Source: a virus. From it: a stretch of 28,881 nt of DNA. The first letter of the stretch is position 1. Every line of letters starts with the position of its first letter. The notes beneath the pieces are model-generated. The model was not told the origin of the DNA, made no database searches, and worked only from the letters and a program-made list of their open reading frames with translations. Made by a program: the position numbers and the translations under genes. The stretch lies in IMG/VR virus record IMGVR_UViG_3300005253_000683, positions 1-28,881 of that record. The stretch is one strand, 5' to 3'. Positions 1 through 8,409 of this stretch are shown piece by piece.

Positions 1-430
1 CATCATTATCATGGGGTTTTTTTTGTAAGCCACGCGTTTCTATTTTTAATTAATGAATTACAAAATTAAAAAATTCAGAAGTTTTTTTAATTTTAATTTA
101 AATCCCTCTACCGCCATAATTTTTATATTGCCAACTTTTAGAATTATTACAACGGTGTTTCATAGAATGAAAACAATGACAAAGATGGCCTGCAATAGTT
201 TGCCTGTATTTTTTATTGGTTTTGCTTTTAGCTTGTTTGCTCTGATTAGCTTTAGCATATTTTTTATAATATTTAGTAATTTCAATTTTGTGCACTCGGT
301 AATATTTTTGGTGATAGTTATTTTTACATTTTTTACAGTGAGGATGAAAACCATCTTTAGTATATTTATCTTTATAAAATTCAGAAAGTGATTTTTTGCT
401 TCTACATTTTGTACATTGTTTAGTTTTCAT
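1..430 (-). pseudogene. Decayed HNH homing endonuclease, cut by window edge
   Basis: The first 110 codons are open (430 down to a TAA at 98-100). They carry an N-terminal zinc ribbon (CTKC at residues 7-10, then CKKC) and end in YGGRGI, the signature just before the catalytic part of phage HNH endonucleases. Reading on in the same frame past the TAA still gives recognisable HNH sequence (IKIKKTSEFFNFVIH, a second TAA at 50-52, then LKIETRGL). This aligns with the intact HNH gene at 13245-13619 (CKFETLDDFRNYVIN, LQIDPRGL). Where that gene has EVDRIDN, this one has QKKPHDN, so the catalytic Asp is lost. The frame is kept but two stops and active-site loss make it a remnant. The start overlaps the primase-helicase stop as ATGA. 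The C-terminal end lies outside the window. Confidence 0.75.
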
Positions 431-2718
431 TGTTTAGGCTTTCCCAAATAGGCTGAATAAACCCATGGTTGGAGATCTAATCCTCTATATGTGTACTGCC
501 GTCTATCACCAACCTTAGCACGGAAATCTATAATAGTTGGACAGGCTTGTTTTAACCATCGCCCGAAGTAAATATTATTGCCAGCTTTATGCCCCGTCTT
601 GGCACACCACATTTCCCATGCTTCATATAACTGACTTTTGGTTATATAAGCATCTGCATTTTTGGTACAACATTCTTTTATAAATGCTGTCACGGGTGCA
701 GTTATTTCTGTCAACTGTTGCAAGAGCGGTTTAGAAGATTCAGGCATGGTAAATCTACCTCGTTCTCTAAGATCTTTCAAACCTTGCAGAGCAAAGTTAA
801 TGAGTTTACCATCACGAGCTTCTTTGCGTAGTCTATCCTTCAGAGTAAAATCTTCCCTATCAACATATGAGTTAGGGAAATTAAGAATTATAGATCTGGC
901 CACAAGTGCTTTAGCCGGATCTGAAAAACCGGGAAGATCATTCATAGCGATGGTAAACCGGCAAGTTAGATAAAGATCGAATGGTTGTATGTATTTGGGA
1001 TTCACCGTGATAGAATCTCTGCCGGTTATCTGTAATATTGTTTGCAAAGCAGCATCAGCTTCACCTCTTCTTGGTGTTCTTGCATCACCAAGCGTAGCAG
1101 CAAGTTTGCCTATAAGCGAATACAACCCATGTGTGTTAGCCAACGCTTGGAAACTTGTAGCATTGTATTGGTTTTTGCCAAGCATACCATGCAGCGTTTC
1201 GAGTATCGTACTCTTGCCTGATCTTGCATCACCGATGAAGATCATTAATTTCTCTTGTGTCATATCCGGTACAAGATTATATCCGAACCACTGGGCCAAT
1301 GCTTGAATACATTCAGCATCTTCGTTAAATATCTGATTACAAGTATCTGTATATAAATTAGACCAGGCGTTCTCGTCAAAGGCATAGGGGAAAACATTAT
1401 AGGTAAATAATCGTGGATCGGGATTATGCAATATAATATTGCCCTTTATATATTCATTCACATCAAGCATACCATTTTTGAAAATTATAAGATTATTCGG
1501 GTGTAGGTGTTCTTCTTTATCAAGCCACACAGGGGGGTCTTTCTCTACCGGGCACCATCTGTTCAGAGCATCAAGAATATCATTTATTTTAGACCTGGTA
1601 GGTTTATAAGGGACTATATCCAAGCAAGTTGCAGTGGTTTTTATGAATTGTTTACCTTCAAGAAATTTATATAGCTCTCCTTTGAATAATGCTATGGATA
1701 ATTCTTCATAATGATCTTTGACCCACTGCATCCATTGGCCGCGATAATTACGGAGTATGGGTATGCCATTAAGCATATGAGACTCATTCATGAATCGTTC
1801 AGCAATAAGATAAGCCACATCATTTTCAAATACGTTAGGATCTATTTCTTTATTATCATCACCATGTTCACCGACATACTCAAATAATGAAGCCTGAGTT
1901 AATCCGCGTTGTACCCATTGCCGTAGATCCTTGATCCCTTCTGGTGGAAGTATGCACTTAATATCTTCAACTGCATCCTTGATATTGAGTAAAGTTTTCT
2001 CCATTCCTTTCTTACCAGCATCAGCATCATTGTCACCTATGATCCATACTTCGTGACCCGTGAGAGACATCTCTTTAAGGATACCCATACCCCCTTCAGC
2101 AAAAGGCCGACCAACCGCCACGAAGCCCAGATCCATAGCTGCCAATACATCAGTCGCACCTTCCACGATGATGACTGGTAGATCGGTCCCGTGAAGGACC
2201 GCATTCTGAACTCCCAATACTTGCCCAGATTGTCGTTTAGAGTCGAGTATATGGAGATGGCCACAGCCTGGCAGTTCTTGTATTGATCCTTGATCAATAC
2301 GACTGCATACTGCCGCAGATGGATTATCCGGATCATCCGAGCTAACAAGGCACCAGTCCGGCTTCGCACAAATGGGACATACAACCCCGGCATCTCCCAC
2401 TCTGATCCAGTGAAATTTTCCCGCTTTATATTTCTTATCTCCTATTGCGTGGTCTGAATTGTAGGCGTAAATAAGTCCACGCTCAGAACCTTTGACCATA
2501 AACTTCTTACCATTATGGTACCGTTTTAGTAAACCAGTAATGTCACCTTTAGCATCACGCTCTGCAAAAACCCAAGCATATTCACCAGGATAATATCCCA
2601 CACCGAGTGTCTCTAAAGACTCTACAGTGACACCAAGTTCTTCAGCAAGATGCTCTAACATGCCAGTGATGACGTTGTTTTTATAGATTTCGTGTTGTTC
2701 GGCGAAGGTTAAGTCCAC
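427..2718 (-). CDS. TOPRIM primase fused to SF3 helicase (replicative primase-helicase)
   Basis: 763 aa from a GTG start. An N-terminal zinc-binding part (CPIC, then Cys about 6 and 21 residues on, near residues 114-138) leads into a TOPRIM domain (VIIVEG near 182-187; IIGDNDAD near 226-233). The C-terminal half is a superfamily 3 (D5/P4-like) helicase, with Walker A GDARSGKS near 496-503, a probable Walker B LAATLGDA, and motif C TIAMNDLP near 589-596. It should unwind the phage fork and lay primers for the polymerase encoded upstream. An in-frame TTG at 2739 would add seven residues. I chose GTG at 2718 because GGAAGGA lies about 6 nt before it and it overlaps the preceding stop (TAGTG). 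Fold assignment is secure; exact start is moderately sure. Confidence 0.93.
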   Translation of the reverse strand: MDLTFAEQHEIYKNNVITGMLEHLAEELGVTVESLETLGVGYYPGEYAWVFAERDAKGDITGLLKRYHNGKKFMVKGSERGLIYAYNSDHAIGDKKYKAGKFHWIRVGDAGVVCPICAKPDWCLVSSDDPDNPSAAVCSRIDQGSIQELPGCGHLHILDSKRQSGQVLGVQNAVLHGTDLPVIIVEGATDVLAAMDLGFVAVGRPFAEGGMGILKEMSLTGHEVWIIGDNDADAGKKGMEKTLLNIKDAVEDIKCILPPEGIKDLRQWVQRGLTQASLFEYVGEHGDDNKEIDPNVFENDVAYLIAERFMNESHMLNGIPILRNYRGQWMQWVKDHYEELSIALFKGELYKFLEGKQFIKTTATCLDIVPYKPTRSKINDILDALNRWCPVEKDPPVWLDKEEHLHPNNLIIFKNGMLDVNEYIKGNIILHNPDPRLFTYNVFPYAFDENAWSNLYTDTCNQIFNEDAECIQALAQWFGYNLVPDMTQEKLMIFIGDARSGKSTILETLHGMLGKNQYNATSFQALANTHGLYSLIGKLAATLGDARTPRRGEADAALQTILQITGRDSITVNPKYIQPFDLYLTCRFTIAMNDLPGFSDPAKALVARSIILNFPNSYVDREDFTLKDRLRKEARDGKLINFALQGLKDLRERGRFTMPESSKPLLQQLTEITAPVTAFIKECCTKNADAYITKSQLYEAWEMWCAKTGHKAGNNIYFGRWLKQACPTIIDFRAKVGDRRQYTYRGLDLQPWVYSAYLGKPKQ

Positions 2719-2846
2719 TATGTTCCTTCCATATGCCAAAAACTATGACCACACTCAGGACACACACATAATACTTCTGTGCCTATCGAGGGACGCTCAA
2801 TAGTGTATCGGTAATGACGTTTAGAACATCTGATGTTTCGTTTCAT
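2718..2846 (-). CDS. Small zinc-ribbon protein, 42 aa
   Basis: Unrecognised small protein containing CVCPECGHSF, a single zinc-knuckle half. Another Cys lies near the N-terminus (IRCSKRH), so a four-Cys or CCCH site is possible. The open frame continues to an ATG at 2909, but that extension runs through a long inverted repeat (2881-2928), so I start at the internal ATG. Only a weak GGGGC precedes it. The stop codon overlaps the primase-helicase GTG, so the two are likely translationally coupled. The function is unknown; a nucleic-acid-binding accessory is a guess. Confidence 0.6.
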   Translation of the reverse strand: MKRNIRCSKRHYRYTIERPSIGTEVLCVCPECGHSFWHMEGT

Positions 2847-2880
2847 GTTGTGCCCCAAAAATAGATGCTGGCGGGCAAAC

Positions 2881-2928
2881 AGGGTGCGGTTCTCGGCAGA
2901 CGAAGCCAACTCTTATGTGCCGCACCCT
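2881..2928. repeat. 9-bp perfect inverted repeat with 30-nt loop
   Basis: AGGGTGCGG at 2881-2889 is complementary to CCGCACCCT at 2920-2928. It lies between the ssDNA-binding-like gene and the small zinc protein. No T-run follows on either strand, so it does not look like a simple intrinsic terminator. It could be an mRNA stabiliser or attenuator, or a protein site. Confidence 0.5.
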
Positions 2929-2946
2929 TTACCCTCTCTCTCTTAA

Positions 2947-2975
2947 CCTAACGCTTACTCCGCAGAGGGGTTAGG
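2947..2975 (-). terminator. Weak stem-loop after the 308-aa gene
   Basis: CCTAAC (2947-2952) pairs with GTTAGG (2970-2975), with a possible short inner CTC/GAG pairing. It sits 8 nt after the stop at 2983 on the minus strand. There is no clear U-tract, so it is at best a weak terminator or RNA-processing hairpin. Confidence 0.3.
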
Positions 2976-2982
2976 CGTGGAT

Positions 2983-3909
2983 TCAAAACTTAGCAACACT
3001 CTCAAGTGTTTTTTCTGCAACCTGATACCACTGTTCGGGAGTGACATCTTCTGATACTACATCAGGACCAGCGATCTCGGCAATGCTGTCATGCCATACT
3101 TTACCAATTACTTCATCATTGATAGAAGGATCTCGTAGTTCTACAATCTTATTCCACCCTTCTTGCATAGTACATGCAGTTTCAACTGGTTTAACTGGCG
3201 GCACTACAGCATCTTTCGATACTGGTTTCGGTGGTGGACCGGCAACATCTTTAGCAGCAGTCTTAGCTTTCTTAACAGCAGCTTTGTTCTTAGCTGACTT
3301 AGCAGCCATCTTTTGTGCCTTCACTTCGGCTGAATCAGGTGCAGCATCATCAGCAGGTACTCGTGCTGGATGTTTAGCCGGGGCTTTAGCAGCAGTGGCT
3401 ACTGGCTTCGCTGTCGCGTTCTTGGCACCCAGAACAGCGAACTGTTTATCTAAACTCTTTAATTCACCAGCATCAAGTCTGCGAAGTTGTGCCCCTGGCT
3501 CAGCATCATACACATCAATCCAGTTGACCTGGTATGGATACGTGGCCTCTTCATAAGTATTCTCACCAACCCTAACCTGAAACTCAAGATCGTCATACTT
3601 ACCGTTAGCAAGTTGTACCAGTGATCTACCATCCCAGTTAAATACTTTCTTGACTTGATCCATGCTGAGTGTAGGTCCTATTTCTCCACCCTTTTTCTTG
3701 ATGGCACCATAGAGGCACAAGAATGCGGTGATCTCAGCATTCCATTCACTATAATTAAACCACTCTCCTTCTTTTACATCGTAAACTTCTGTAAGCAAAA
3801 CCCTTACATTAAACCAAGGTAGTTTTATGTCAGTACCTTTTTTCTTCCTGCCATCAATGCCGTGTTCAAGAAGTCTACATCTGAATGTTCCAATTCTATC
3901 AAGTCCCAT
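2983..3909 (-). CDS. Putative ssDNA-binding protein of the recombination module
   Basis: 308 aa. Residues 1-150 form a compact, beta-rich globular part, and the only motif-like stretch is PWFNVRVLLTEVYD. Residues about 160-245 are an Ala/Lys/Pro linker of low complexity. The last 60 residues form a small helical domain ending LESVAKF. I do not recognise a family from sequence alone. A globular head with a disordered basic linker, encoded in the same operon as a Sak4-like ATPase, a Cas4-like nuclease and the primase, suggests a single-strand-binding or DUF669-like partner of Sak4; this is inference from context. The ATG at 3909 is preceded by GAAAGGG. The unusual amino-acid bias of the linker is typical of such phage proteins. 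Confidence 0.6.
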   Translation of the reverse strand: MGLDRIGTFRCRLLEHGIDGRKKKGTDIKLPWFNVRVLLTEVYDVKEGEWFNYSEWNAEITAFLCLYGAIKKKGGEIGPTLSMDQVKKVFNWDGRSLVQLANGKYDDLEFQVRVGENTYEEATYPYQVNWIDVYDAEPGAQLRRLDAGELKSLDKQFAVLGAKNATAKPVATAAKAPAKHPARVPADDAAPDSAEVKAQKMAAKSAKNKAAVKKAKTAAKDVAGPPPKPVSKDAVVPPVKPVETACTMQEGWNKIVELRDPSINDEVIGKVWHDSIAEIAGPDVVSEDVTPEQWYQVAEKTLESVAKF

Positions 3910-3913
3910 GTTT

Positions 3914-4105
3914 TTACCCTTTCAAATTTTTGTATCTTTTTGCTTTTAATATTTCTAAGGCATTATTTTCCATAGCCTTCTTGGTTTTCTCCAATTCTGT
4001 AAATAGTTTTTCTGACGGTCGTACCTCGACTCGATAACAAATAAGTAATTTTTCTAAAGCATCTATGCGTCTCCAAAGTAATTTAATTATATTTGTATTT
4101 GTCAT
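3914..4105 (-). CDS. Small coiled-coil protein, 63 aa
   Basis: Unrecognised. It is rich in Leu, Lys and Glu, with long helical stretches (RRIDALEKLLICY; LFTELEKTKKAMENNALEILKAK) that could form a short coiled coil. The ATG overlaps the stop of the upstream SEC-C gene (ATGA), and its stop is 4 nt from the next gene, so it is a bona fide operon member. No function can be given. Confidence 0.7.
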   Translation of the reverse strand: MTNTNIIKLLWRRIDALEKLLICYRVEVRPSEKLFTELEKTKKAMENNALEILKAKRYKNLKG

Positions 4106-4455
4106 TTCACCCTCTTACACTTAATACATACTTCACAACTATCCGGTATCGGTGTACCACAATCACACCGCTTTAGCCCGGCACGATCTAATAATTCACC
4201 AACATCCCGAAACGTAACTGGTTCAGGTACAGCATCAGGTTTGTACTTCGCCATGAACAACTTAAACTGTTCGTCTGATAGGATTTTACGTTTATGTTGT
4301 TCTCTCGCTATCAGTATCGACATATGTTCAAATGCAATACGGTCACATGCTGCTGCTTTGCCAGGATCTCCGTGACATAGTTTGAATTTAAGCCCGGAGT
4401 TGCAGGGGCACAGGTCGTTTCTGCCGGGTTCTGGTCCTCTTAGTTTTATGCCCAT
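4102..4455 (-). CDS. SEC-C zinc-motif protein with C-terminal Cys cluster
   Basis: 117 aa. Residues 10-28 match the SEC-C zinc-binding motif found at the SecA C-terminus and in many small proteins (PGRNDLCPC, then SG, K, CH; ligands C16, C18, C27, H28). A second Cys cluster (CDCG near residue 97, then CEVCIKC) forms another probable zinc site at the C-terminus. SEC-C motifs generally mediate protein or nucleic-acid contacts. Its role here is unknown, but it lies between recombination genes. The start overlaps the upstream stop as TAATG. Confidence 0.75.
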   Translation of the reverse strand: MGIKLRGPEPGRNDLCPCNSGLKFKLCHGDPGKAAACDRIAFEHMSILIAREQHKRKILSDEQFKLFMAKYKPDAVPEPVTFRDVGELLDRAGLKRCDCGTPIPDSCEVCIKCKRVK

Positions 4456-4649
4456 TAGTCATCGCCTTTCAGTTCTCTGTCGATAATCTCCCTACTTATA
4501 TCTCCCCGCTCATCTAAACTAATCGCTTCTTTCTTAACCCACCCCAAAGCTGCTCGCCAAGTTTTTTTACGAGCCTCATAAAATTCTTTGATACCTGGAA
4601 AATTAATTGGACCAACCTCTCCTTCATACCACTTATCAAACTGCTTCAT
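4455..4649 (-). CDS. Hypothetical protein, 64 aa
   Basis: Unrecognised, charged and mostly helical (KQFDKWYEGEVGPINFPGIK...). A GTG lies one codon upstream (4652), but the ATG at 4649 overlaps the Sak4-like gene stop (TGATG) and has a GGAG about 10 nt before it. It sits in the replication-recombination operon between the ATPase and the SEC-C gene. Confidence 0.65.
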   Translation of the reverse strand: MKQFDKWYEGEVGPINFPGIKEFYEARKKTWRAALGWVKKEAISLDERGDISREIIDRELKGDD

Positions 4650-5608
4650 CACTCACCACTCCCTTCCTCTGGAATATCACGCCATACCTCATCGAACAAG
4701 AACTTCCAAATTGAGTCATCCGCAGGATCACTAAACGATACCACAGGGAATCTTGGTGGTATGCTACGCGATTTAGCTTTGTAGTGAACTTCTGGGGCAT
4801 GGACATGGATAATCCTATTGCCTGTTGAAGTAGCCTTAGCAACTTTAGATTTCTCACTGTCTTTAGCAGCTATTACACCTTCGTTACTAATCTTAAAAAC
4901 ATGGTCAGCCCATTCAATCCACATACCCCAAATTGACGGAGTTTGTTTACCGTGCTTGGGTGCTAATTTAGGAGCATCACAAAGATAATTTTCGCCACCT
5001 GAATGAGAAATTTCAACCTGTTGCATCTGGCAAAGGATACATACATTTTTGCCACGCCTGATGAGAGTATCAAAATCTGCAAGAGGTAAACGCATGGTAT
5101 CATATAGATGACGATGCCCGGCACCGTATCCATAATGTTCAATGCTCTTTGCTATTTCGCCTTTGCTGGTTTTTATATTTTCAAGAGTCCAACTTAACCC
5201 TAATGGTTCAAGGATAGTGCCAGTATCAACAACAAGTGTCTCATAATCATCAAGAAGATTAGGTTGTTGTATTGCTGTTCTAAAATCAGCAAATGTTTCT
5301 ATGCCGGGAATATTTTTTAATGGCTCGTCAGTGATAGGATTTCTGATTTTACGACCACCATCATCAAGACCAGCAAACACAGGATTAGGTAACATTGAGC
5401 CAAGTGTGGTTTTGCCCATACCCGAATCAGCGTACACTATAATTTTTTCACCTTCTCCGGCACCATCCCAAGTTGCTACCTGGAATGTTTTATTCGGGAC
5501 CGCAGAGATTTTCTGTTGTTTAGCAGCCTTCGGCTTTGCGGACATCGGGGCAGGGGGGGCTTTTGCTAAAGGTTTCTTCTGTGTTGGTGGTTTGTTTGAT
5601 AGGGTCAT
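4649..5608 (-). CDS. Sak4-like RecA-fold ATPase (AAA_24), recombination mediator
   Basis: 319 aa. After a disordered Pro/Ala/Lys N-terminus of about 40 residues comes a P-loop core, with Walker A YADSGMGKTT near residues 59-68 and Walker B TLVVDT near 124-129, then a region typical of phage nucleotide-binding proteins of the AAA_24/Sak4 group (GAGHRHLYDTMRLPLADFD; WADHVFKISNEG). Sak4 proteins anneal or exchange single strands with a cognate SSB, and the 308-aa protein downstream is the likely partner. An in-frame ATG exists at 5620, but the ATG at 5608 has GGAGAAC 6-9 nt ahead, so I start there. The first 89 nt overlap the end of the HD-domain gene in another frame. Confidence 0.85.
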   Translation of the reverse strand: MTLSNKPPTQKKPLAKAPPAPMSAKPKAAKQQKISAVPNKTFQVATWDGAGEGEKIIVYADSGMGKTTLGSMLPNPVFAGLDDGGRKIRNPITDEPLKNIPGIETFADFRTAIQQPNLLDDYETLVVDTGTILEPLGLSWTLENIKTSKGEIAKSIEHYGYGAGHRHLYDTMRLPLADFDTLIRRGKNVCILCQMQQVEISHSGGENYLCDAPKLAPKHGKQTPSIWGMWIEWADHVFKISNEGVIAAKDSEKSKVAKATSTGNRIIHVHAPEVHYKAKSRSIPPRFPVVSFSDPADDSIWKFLFDEVWRDIPEEGSGE

Positions 5609-6227
5609 CTTGTTCTCCATTTAATTTACGATATATTTCATCAACTTTTCGTGAAGCACAATAATCGGCCAGATGAATCAGGTTGGCGAAGGCTCTCCTA
5701 TCTGGAAATGGTATACTATTTGGTCTACACATCGGGTTAGTTGTCCAGATACCCATGTGGCCCCCAATCCCTTCCAATATTCTATAGAAAGAATCATCAT
5801 TACCTAAATAAATATCAGGATACCGAGCTATTCTCTGAGCTAACGCTACCCCATGTGTCCCTGTCACACCTTTTTCAAATGGATAACCTTGTGCGTTTAA
5901 GCCTTTGCCATTCTTAACCATATCATGTAACAGGAGTGTTGCAATGATTTCATCTTGCAATGTGTGTAGAGCAATATTTTTCAACTCAGGTGAATCGTGT
6001 AATGCCCTTATTAGTTCAAGTCCCCACCATACAGCGAGCTTAGTATGTCGTACCAAGCCCCCAACACCGAGTGACACTTTAGGATGGTATTTGCCTGTTG
6101 TGCTACATGGGCAGGTCCAGAAATAGTCGGGGCAGAGTTTGTCGAAGCATGTTATCACGAAGTCTCTGATGTCTTTGTCGTGTATTAGTGATAGTTCTTT
6201 TTGGAATATGGTTTCAGCTTTAGTCAT
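5520..6227 (-). CDS. HD-domain phosphohydrolase
   Basis: 235 aa. HD-superfamily metal ligands are visible in order: H61 (GGLVRHTKLA), H101-D102 (LLLHDMVKNG), H125, H157 and D188 (HLADYCASR). The domain fills residues about 50-195. The last 35 residues are a disordered tail that overlaps the start of the Sak4-like gene. HD proteins hydrolyse phosphate esters of nucleotides or nucleic acids. Its place beside a nuclease and an ATPase suggests DNA or nucleotide processing, but the substrate cannot be read from sequence. The ATG overlaps the upstream stop (ATGA). Confidence 0.85.
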   Translation of the reverse strand: MTKAETIFQKELSLIHDKDIRDFVITCFDKLCPDYFWTCPCSTTGKYHPKVSLGVGGLVRHTKLAVWWGLELIRALHDSPELKNIALHTLQDEIIATLLLHDMVKNGKGLNAQGYPFEKGVTGTHGVALAQRIARYPDIYLGNDDSFYRILEGIGGHMGIWTTNPMCRPNSIPFPDRRAFANLIHLADYCASRKVDEIYRKLNGEQDDPIKQTTNTEETFSKSPPCPDVRKAEGC

Positions 6228-6481
6228 TTTTTATCCCTCACTGCATCACTGCTCATAACTTCTATAAAGGCAGTGTGATCTTCAAAATTATAATGTACTG
6301 GTACGCCTAATGTGTGGCTTATTAAAATAAGTTGTGTTAAACCAGATTCATCGTCAGTTTTACAACTTAATTTAGCGATGCTAAGTCTTTTACTCGCCTT
6401 TCGCTTAAATCGATCTCCGTGTTGATTACAACTTACATATTCATATCGTGGTGCATAATAATATTCCGTTTCCCAAGTCAT
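6224..6481 (-). CDS. Hypothetical protein, 85 aa
   Basis: Unrecognised. It starts MTWETEYYYAPRYEYVSC and has a mixed alpha/beta composition with a basic patch (RFKRKASKR). A GTG one codon upstream is possible, but the ATG at 6481 overlaps the nuclease stop (TGATG). It is wedged between the Cas4-like nuclease and the HD protein. Confidence 0.65.
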   Translation of the reverse strand: MTWETEYYYAPRYEYVSCNQHGDRFKRKASKRLSIAKLSCKTDDESGLTQLILISHTLGVPVHYNFEDHTAFIEVMSSDAVRDKK

Positions 6482-7719
6482 CACTCACCATCCTTCCTCT
6501 TAAATATACACTTAAACCCATCAGGCACATGGTCCTGATCAACAACCTCACGGTTATAACACTGACCTATATAGTCACACCGGAACGTAGCTTCACAGGC
6601 GTGTTCATTAGTATAGAATCTACCCGACCTAATCATAAACTGCATGTTCTGAGCTATGTCGTAAAGCTCTTGCTCAAATACTTTCAGTTCAGCATCAGTC
6701 CTGGTAAGCTCAATACACCGGAAGTAAAACTCAGGACGTTCAGTGATGTCTTTAAGCAACCGGGCACCGAACATATCAGGTGTTTCGCGGATGGTGAAGG
6801 TGCCTTCTTTGGCACCAAACTCAACCTCGGCAGGAGTGCTATTAACTTTACGATAAGCTCGTAAAATTTCATGGCCATTATCTGCACATTCACAAGCTCC
6901 AACTTCAAACTCCTGCCCACAATACATCCCGTCAGCCACGAACTTCTTACTGTCACCCTGGGTGAGTTTCTTCGGTCTGATTGTCGGCTTGTGATATACA
7001 TCATATTTGACTGTATTGATGAGTGAAGGTGTTACATCAGCCGCATACCCATCAACCAAGATACGATTAAGCTGCATTCTTCTGGCGGCATAGGTATACA
7101 TAGTAGTCTGAACATCAAGATTCAAGTGACCCCAATAAGTCGAATCGGGGTCAATAGACTTACTGGTTGATTTATGTTCCTTGACAGCAACACCATTAGC
7201 AATTTCAATTAATTTATCTATTCGACCTTTAATAAACACATCAGGTACAGGATGTCCAGTCTGAGGATTAAGCAATGGCAAAGAAAAATACTGTTCTGCC
7301 GCAACAACTGGTTCCAGTTGTTCATCATAGTACCAACGATAACCCGCAAGTGCATGGAGTAATGTCACTCGCTCGACTTCTTTAGCTTCAGGATCATTGA
7401 ACTCTATGCCCTCGTAAGCCTTGTTCAGTACACGAGTTACGGCTTCCATGATGTCATCAGGAACTTTGCCCGTACCAGCACAGATTACACATTGTTCAGG
7501 ATCAAATACATCGCCACATGCTATATTCATTTCACATTCAGGACACTCACTTCCTGGTTTTAAGCTGGCTACTTCTAAAAGCAGGTGCCAATTAGTTCCG
7601 ATGCGTTGTGACTCCTTATCTTCTACTGGTCTGATACCATAGACATATGCGTTGCGGAATCTGACAGGGCAACTTTTGAATGCACCGATTGATGATGCTG
7701 ATAGGATTAGTTTTCTCAT
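6481..7719 (-). CDS. Cas4/RecB-like PD-(D/E)XK exonuclease with probable Fe-S cluster
   Basis: 412 aa. N-terminal LSASSIGAFKSCPVRF supplies the first cluster Cys (C17). Catalytic residues follow the Cas4/RecB order: His in WHLLLE (H45), Asp in GRID (D168), E-x-K in VKEHKS (E181, K183) and the Q-x3-Y motif QTTMY (Q204). The C-terminus has three Cys (C375, C381, C387; CEATFRCDYIGQC), giving the 1+3 cysteine layout of Cas4/AddB iron-sulfur nucleases. A four-Cys zinc finger (CPEC ... CVIC) is inserted near residues 59-80. With Sak4 and the SSB-like protein it makes a phage recombination set in which it would resect ends. I chose ATG 7719 (GGAGAAACCAGA before it, ATGA overlap) over the TTG at 7743. 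Confidence 0.9.
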   Translation of the reverse strand: MRKLILSASSIGAFKSCPVRFRNAYVYGIRPVEDKESQRIGTNWHLLLEVASLKPGSECPECEMNIACGDVFDPEQCVICAGTGKVPDDIMEAVTRVLNKAYEGIEFNDPEAKEVERVTLLHALAGYRWYYDEQLEPVVAAEQYFSLPLLNPQTGHPVPDVFIKGRIDKLIEIANGVAVKEHKSTSKSIDPDSTYWGHLNLDVQTTMYTYAARRMQLNRILVDGYAADVTPSLINTVKYDVYHKPTIRPKKLTQGDSKKFVADGMYCGQEFEVGACECADNGHEILRAYRKVNSTPAEVEFGAKEGTFTIRETPDMFGARLLKDITERPEFYFRCIELTRTDAELKVFEQELYDIAQNMQFMIRSGRFYTNEHACEATFRCDYIGQCYNREVVDQDHVPDGFKCIFKRKDGE

Positions 7720-8009
7720 TCTGGTTTCTCCTTTAGGGGCCAATCTTCAGCTAAACTACCATCATCTGGGTCCTCATCATCATTAGTCCAATCAAAAGCA
7801 TGAAGTGCTGAACTTCTTACATATTCATCTCGTTCTTCTTCAGGCCATTCATCCCAAATTTCATCTTCATCCATATACTCTTCGAGCACTTGAATCTGGG
7901 CATCAAGGGCAGCGAGATTATTGTCACCAAAAAAAGTTGTAGGACGTACATTTGGCCGAATTGTTTTTAATGCTTCGATTTCTTTCGTGATTTGTTCTTT
8001 AGTTTTCAT
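7716..8009 (-). CDS. Acidic hypothetical protein, 97 aa
   Basis: Unrecognised. The N-terminal half is helical (EQITKEIEALKTIRP) and the C-terminal half very acidic (DEDEIWDEWPEEERDEY; WTNDDEDPDDGS). A DNA mimic or protein-binding role is conceivable from its charge but not shown. GGAG lies 8 nt before its ATG, and both ends overlap neighbours by ATGA. Confidence 0.7.
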   Translation of the reverse strand: MKTKEQITKEIEALKTIRPNVRPTTFFGDNNLAALDAQIQVLEEYMDEDEIWDEWPEEERDEYVRSSALHAFDWTNDDEDPDDGSLAEDWPLKEKPE

Positions 8010-8155
8010 TCTTGATTCTCCAATGTACTGTTAATTTTCAAACATCTGTGACAAATCCGCGTCCAATACCAGGTACGACCGTCTGTATATCTAAGTCCAG
8101 TCCATTTGGACCAGTCATGTTCTTTTTTCCACCAGCAAATTAGGATGCCAATCAT
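8006..8155 (-). CDS. Small Trp-rich protein, 49 aa
   Basis: Short gene supported by AAGGGGG before the ATG and by ATGA overlaps at both ends (with the genes at 8152-8409 and 7716-8009). The product begins MIGILICWWKKEHDWSKW and has a C-terminal WTRICHRCLK, one CxxC half-site. It has seven Trp in 49 residues. Function unknown; it exactly fills what would otherwise be a 143-bp gap. Confidence 0.7.
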   Translation of the reverse strand: MIGILICWWKKEHDWSKWTGLRYTDGRTWYWTRICHRCLKINSTLENQE

Positions 8156-8409
8156 TCAACCCCCTTTATCGCATCATCTACAAGATCTCTTAAATCTCGT
8201 AACGTATCAAGTAATCGCATTCTCACAATATGTTCGGGCCATTTAACCTTTTCCCATTCTTCTATATCAATACTAAAATTATATTGTATGTAACCCATGC
8301 AGTGTTGAATGTATCGTTGAGCATGACTGCCTATAACATCTATTCTAAGCTCAGGACATGATCTATCTAATATTTGTTGAATTTGATTTCTACATTGTTG
8401 TTCTGTCAT
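8152..8409 (-). CDS. Hypothetical protein, 85 aa
   Basis: Unrecognised, mostly helical (TEQQCRNQIQQILDRSCPELRI; AHQ-like middle; RLLDTLRDLRDLVDDAIKG). The ATG at 8409 overlaps the nuclease stop (ATGA) and is preferred to the GTG at 8415. No motif for a function. Confidence 0.7.
   Translation of the reverse strand: MTEQQCRNQIQQILDRSCPELRIDVIGSHAQRYIQHCMGYIQYNFSIDIEEWEKVKWPEHIVRMRLLDTLRDLRDLVDDAIKGVE

Noticed and set aside
2947-2975. attC-like arms (ACCTAAC ... GTTAGGC)
   Set aside because: Arms match the integron consensus but are only 17 nt apart, far too short for an attC site, and there is no integron integrase.
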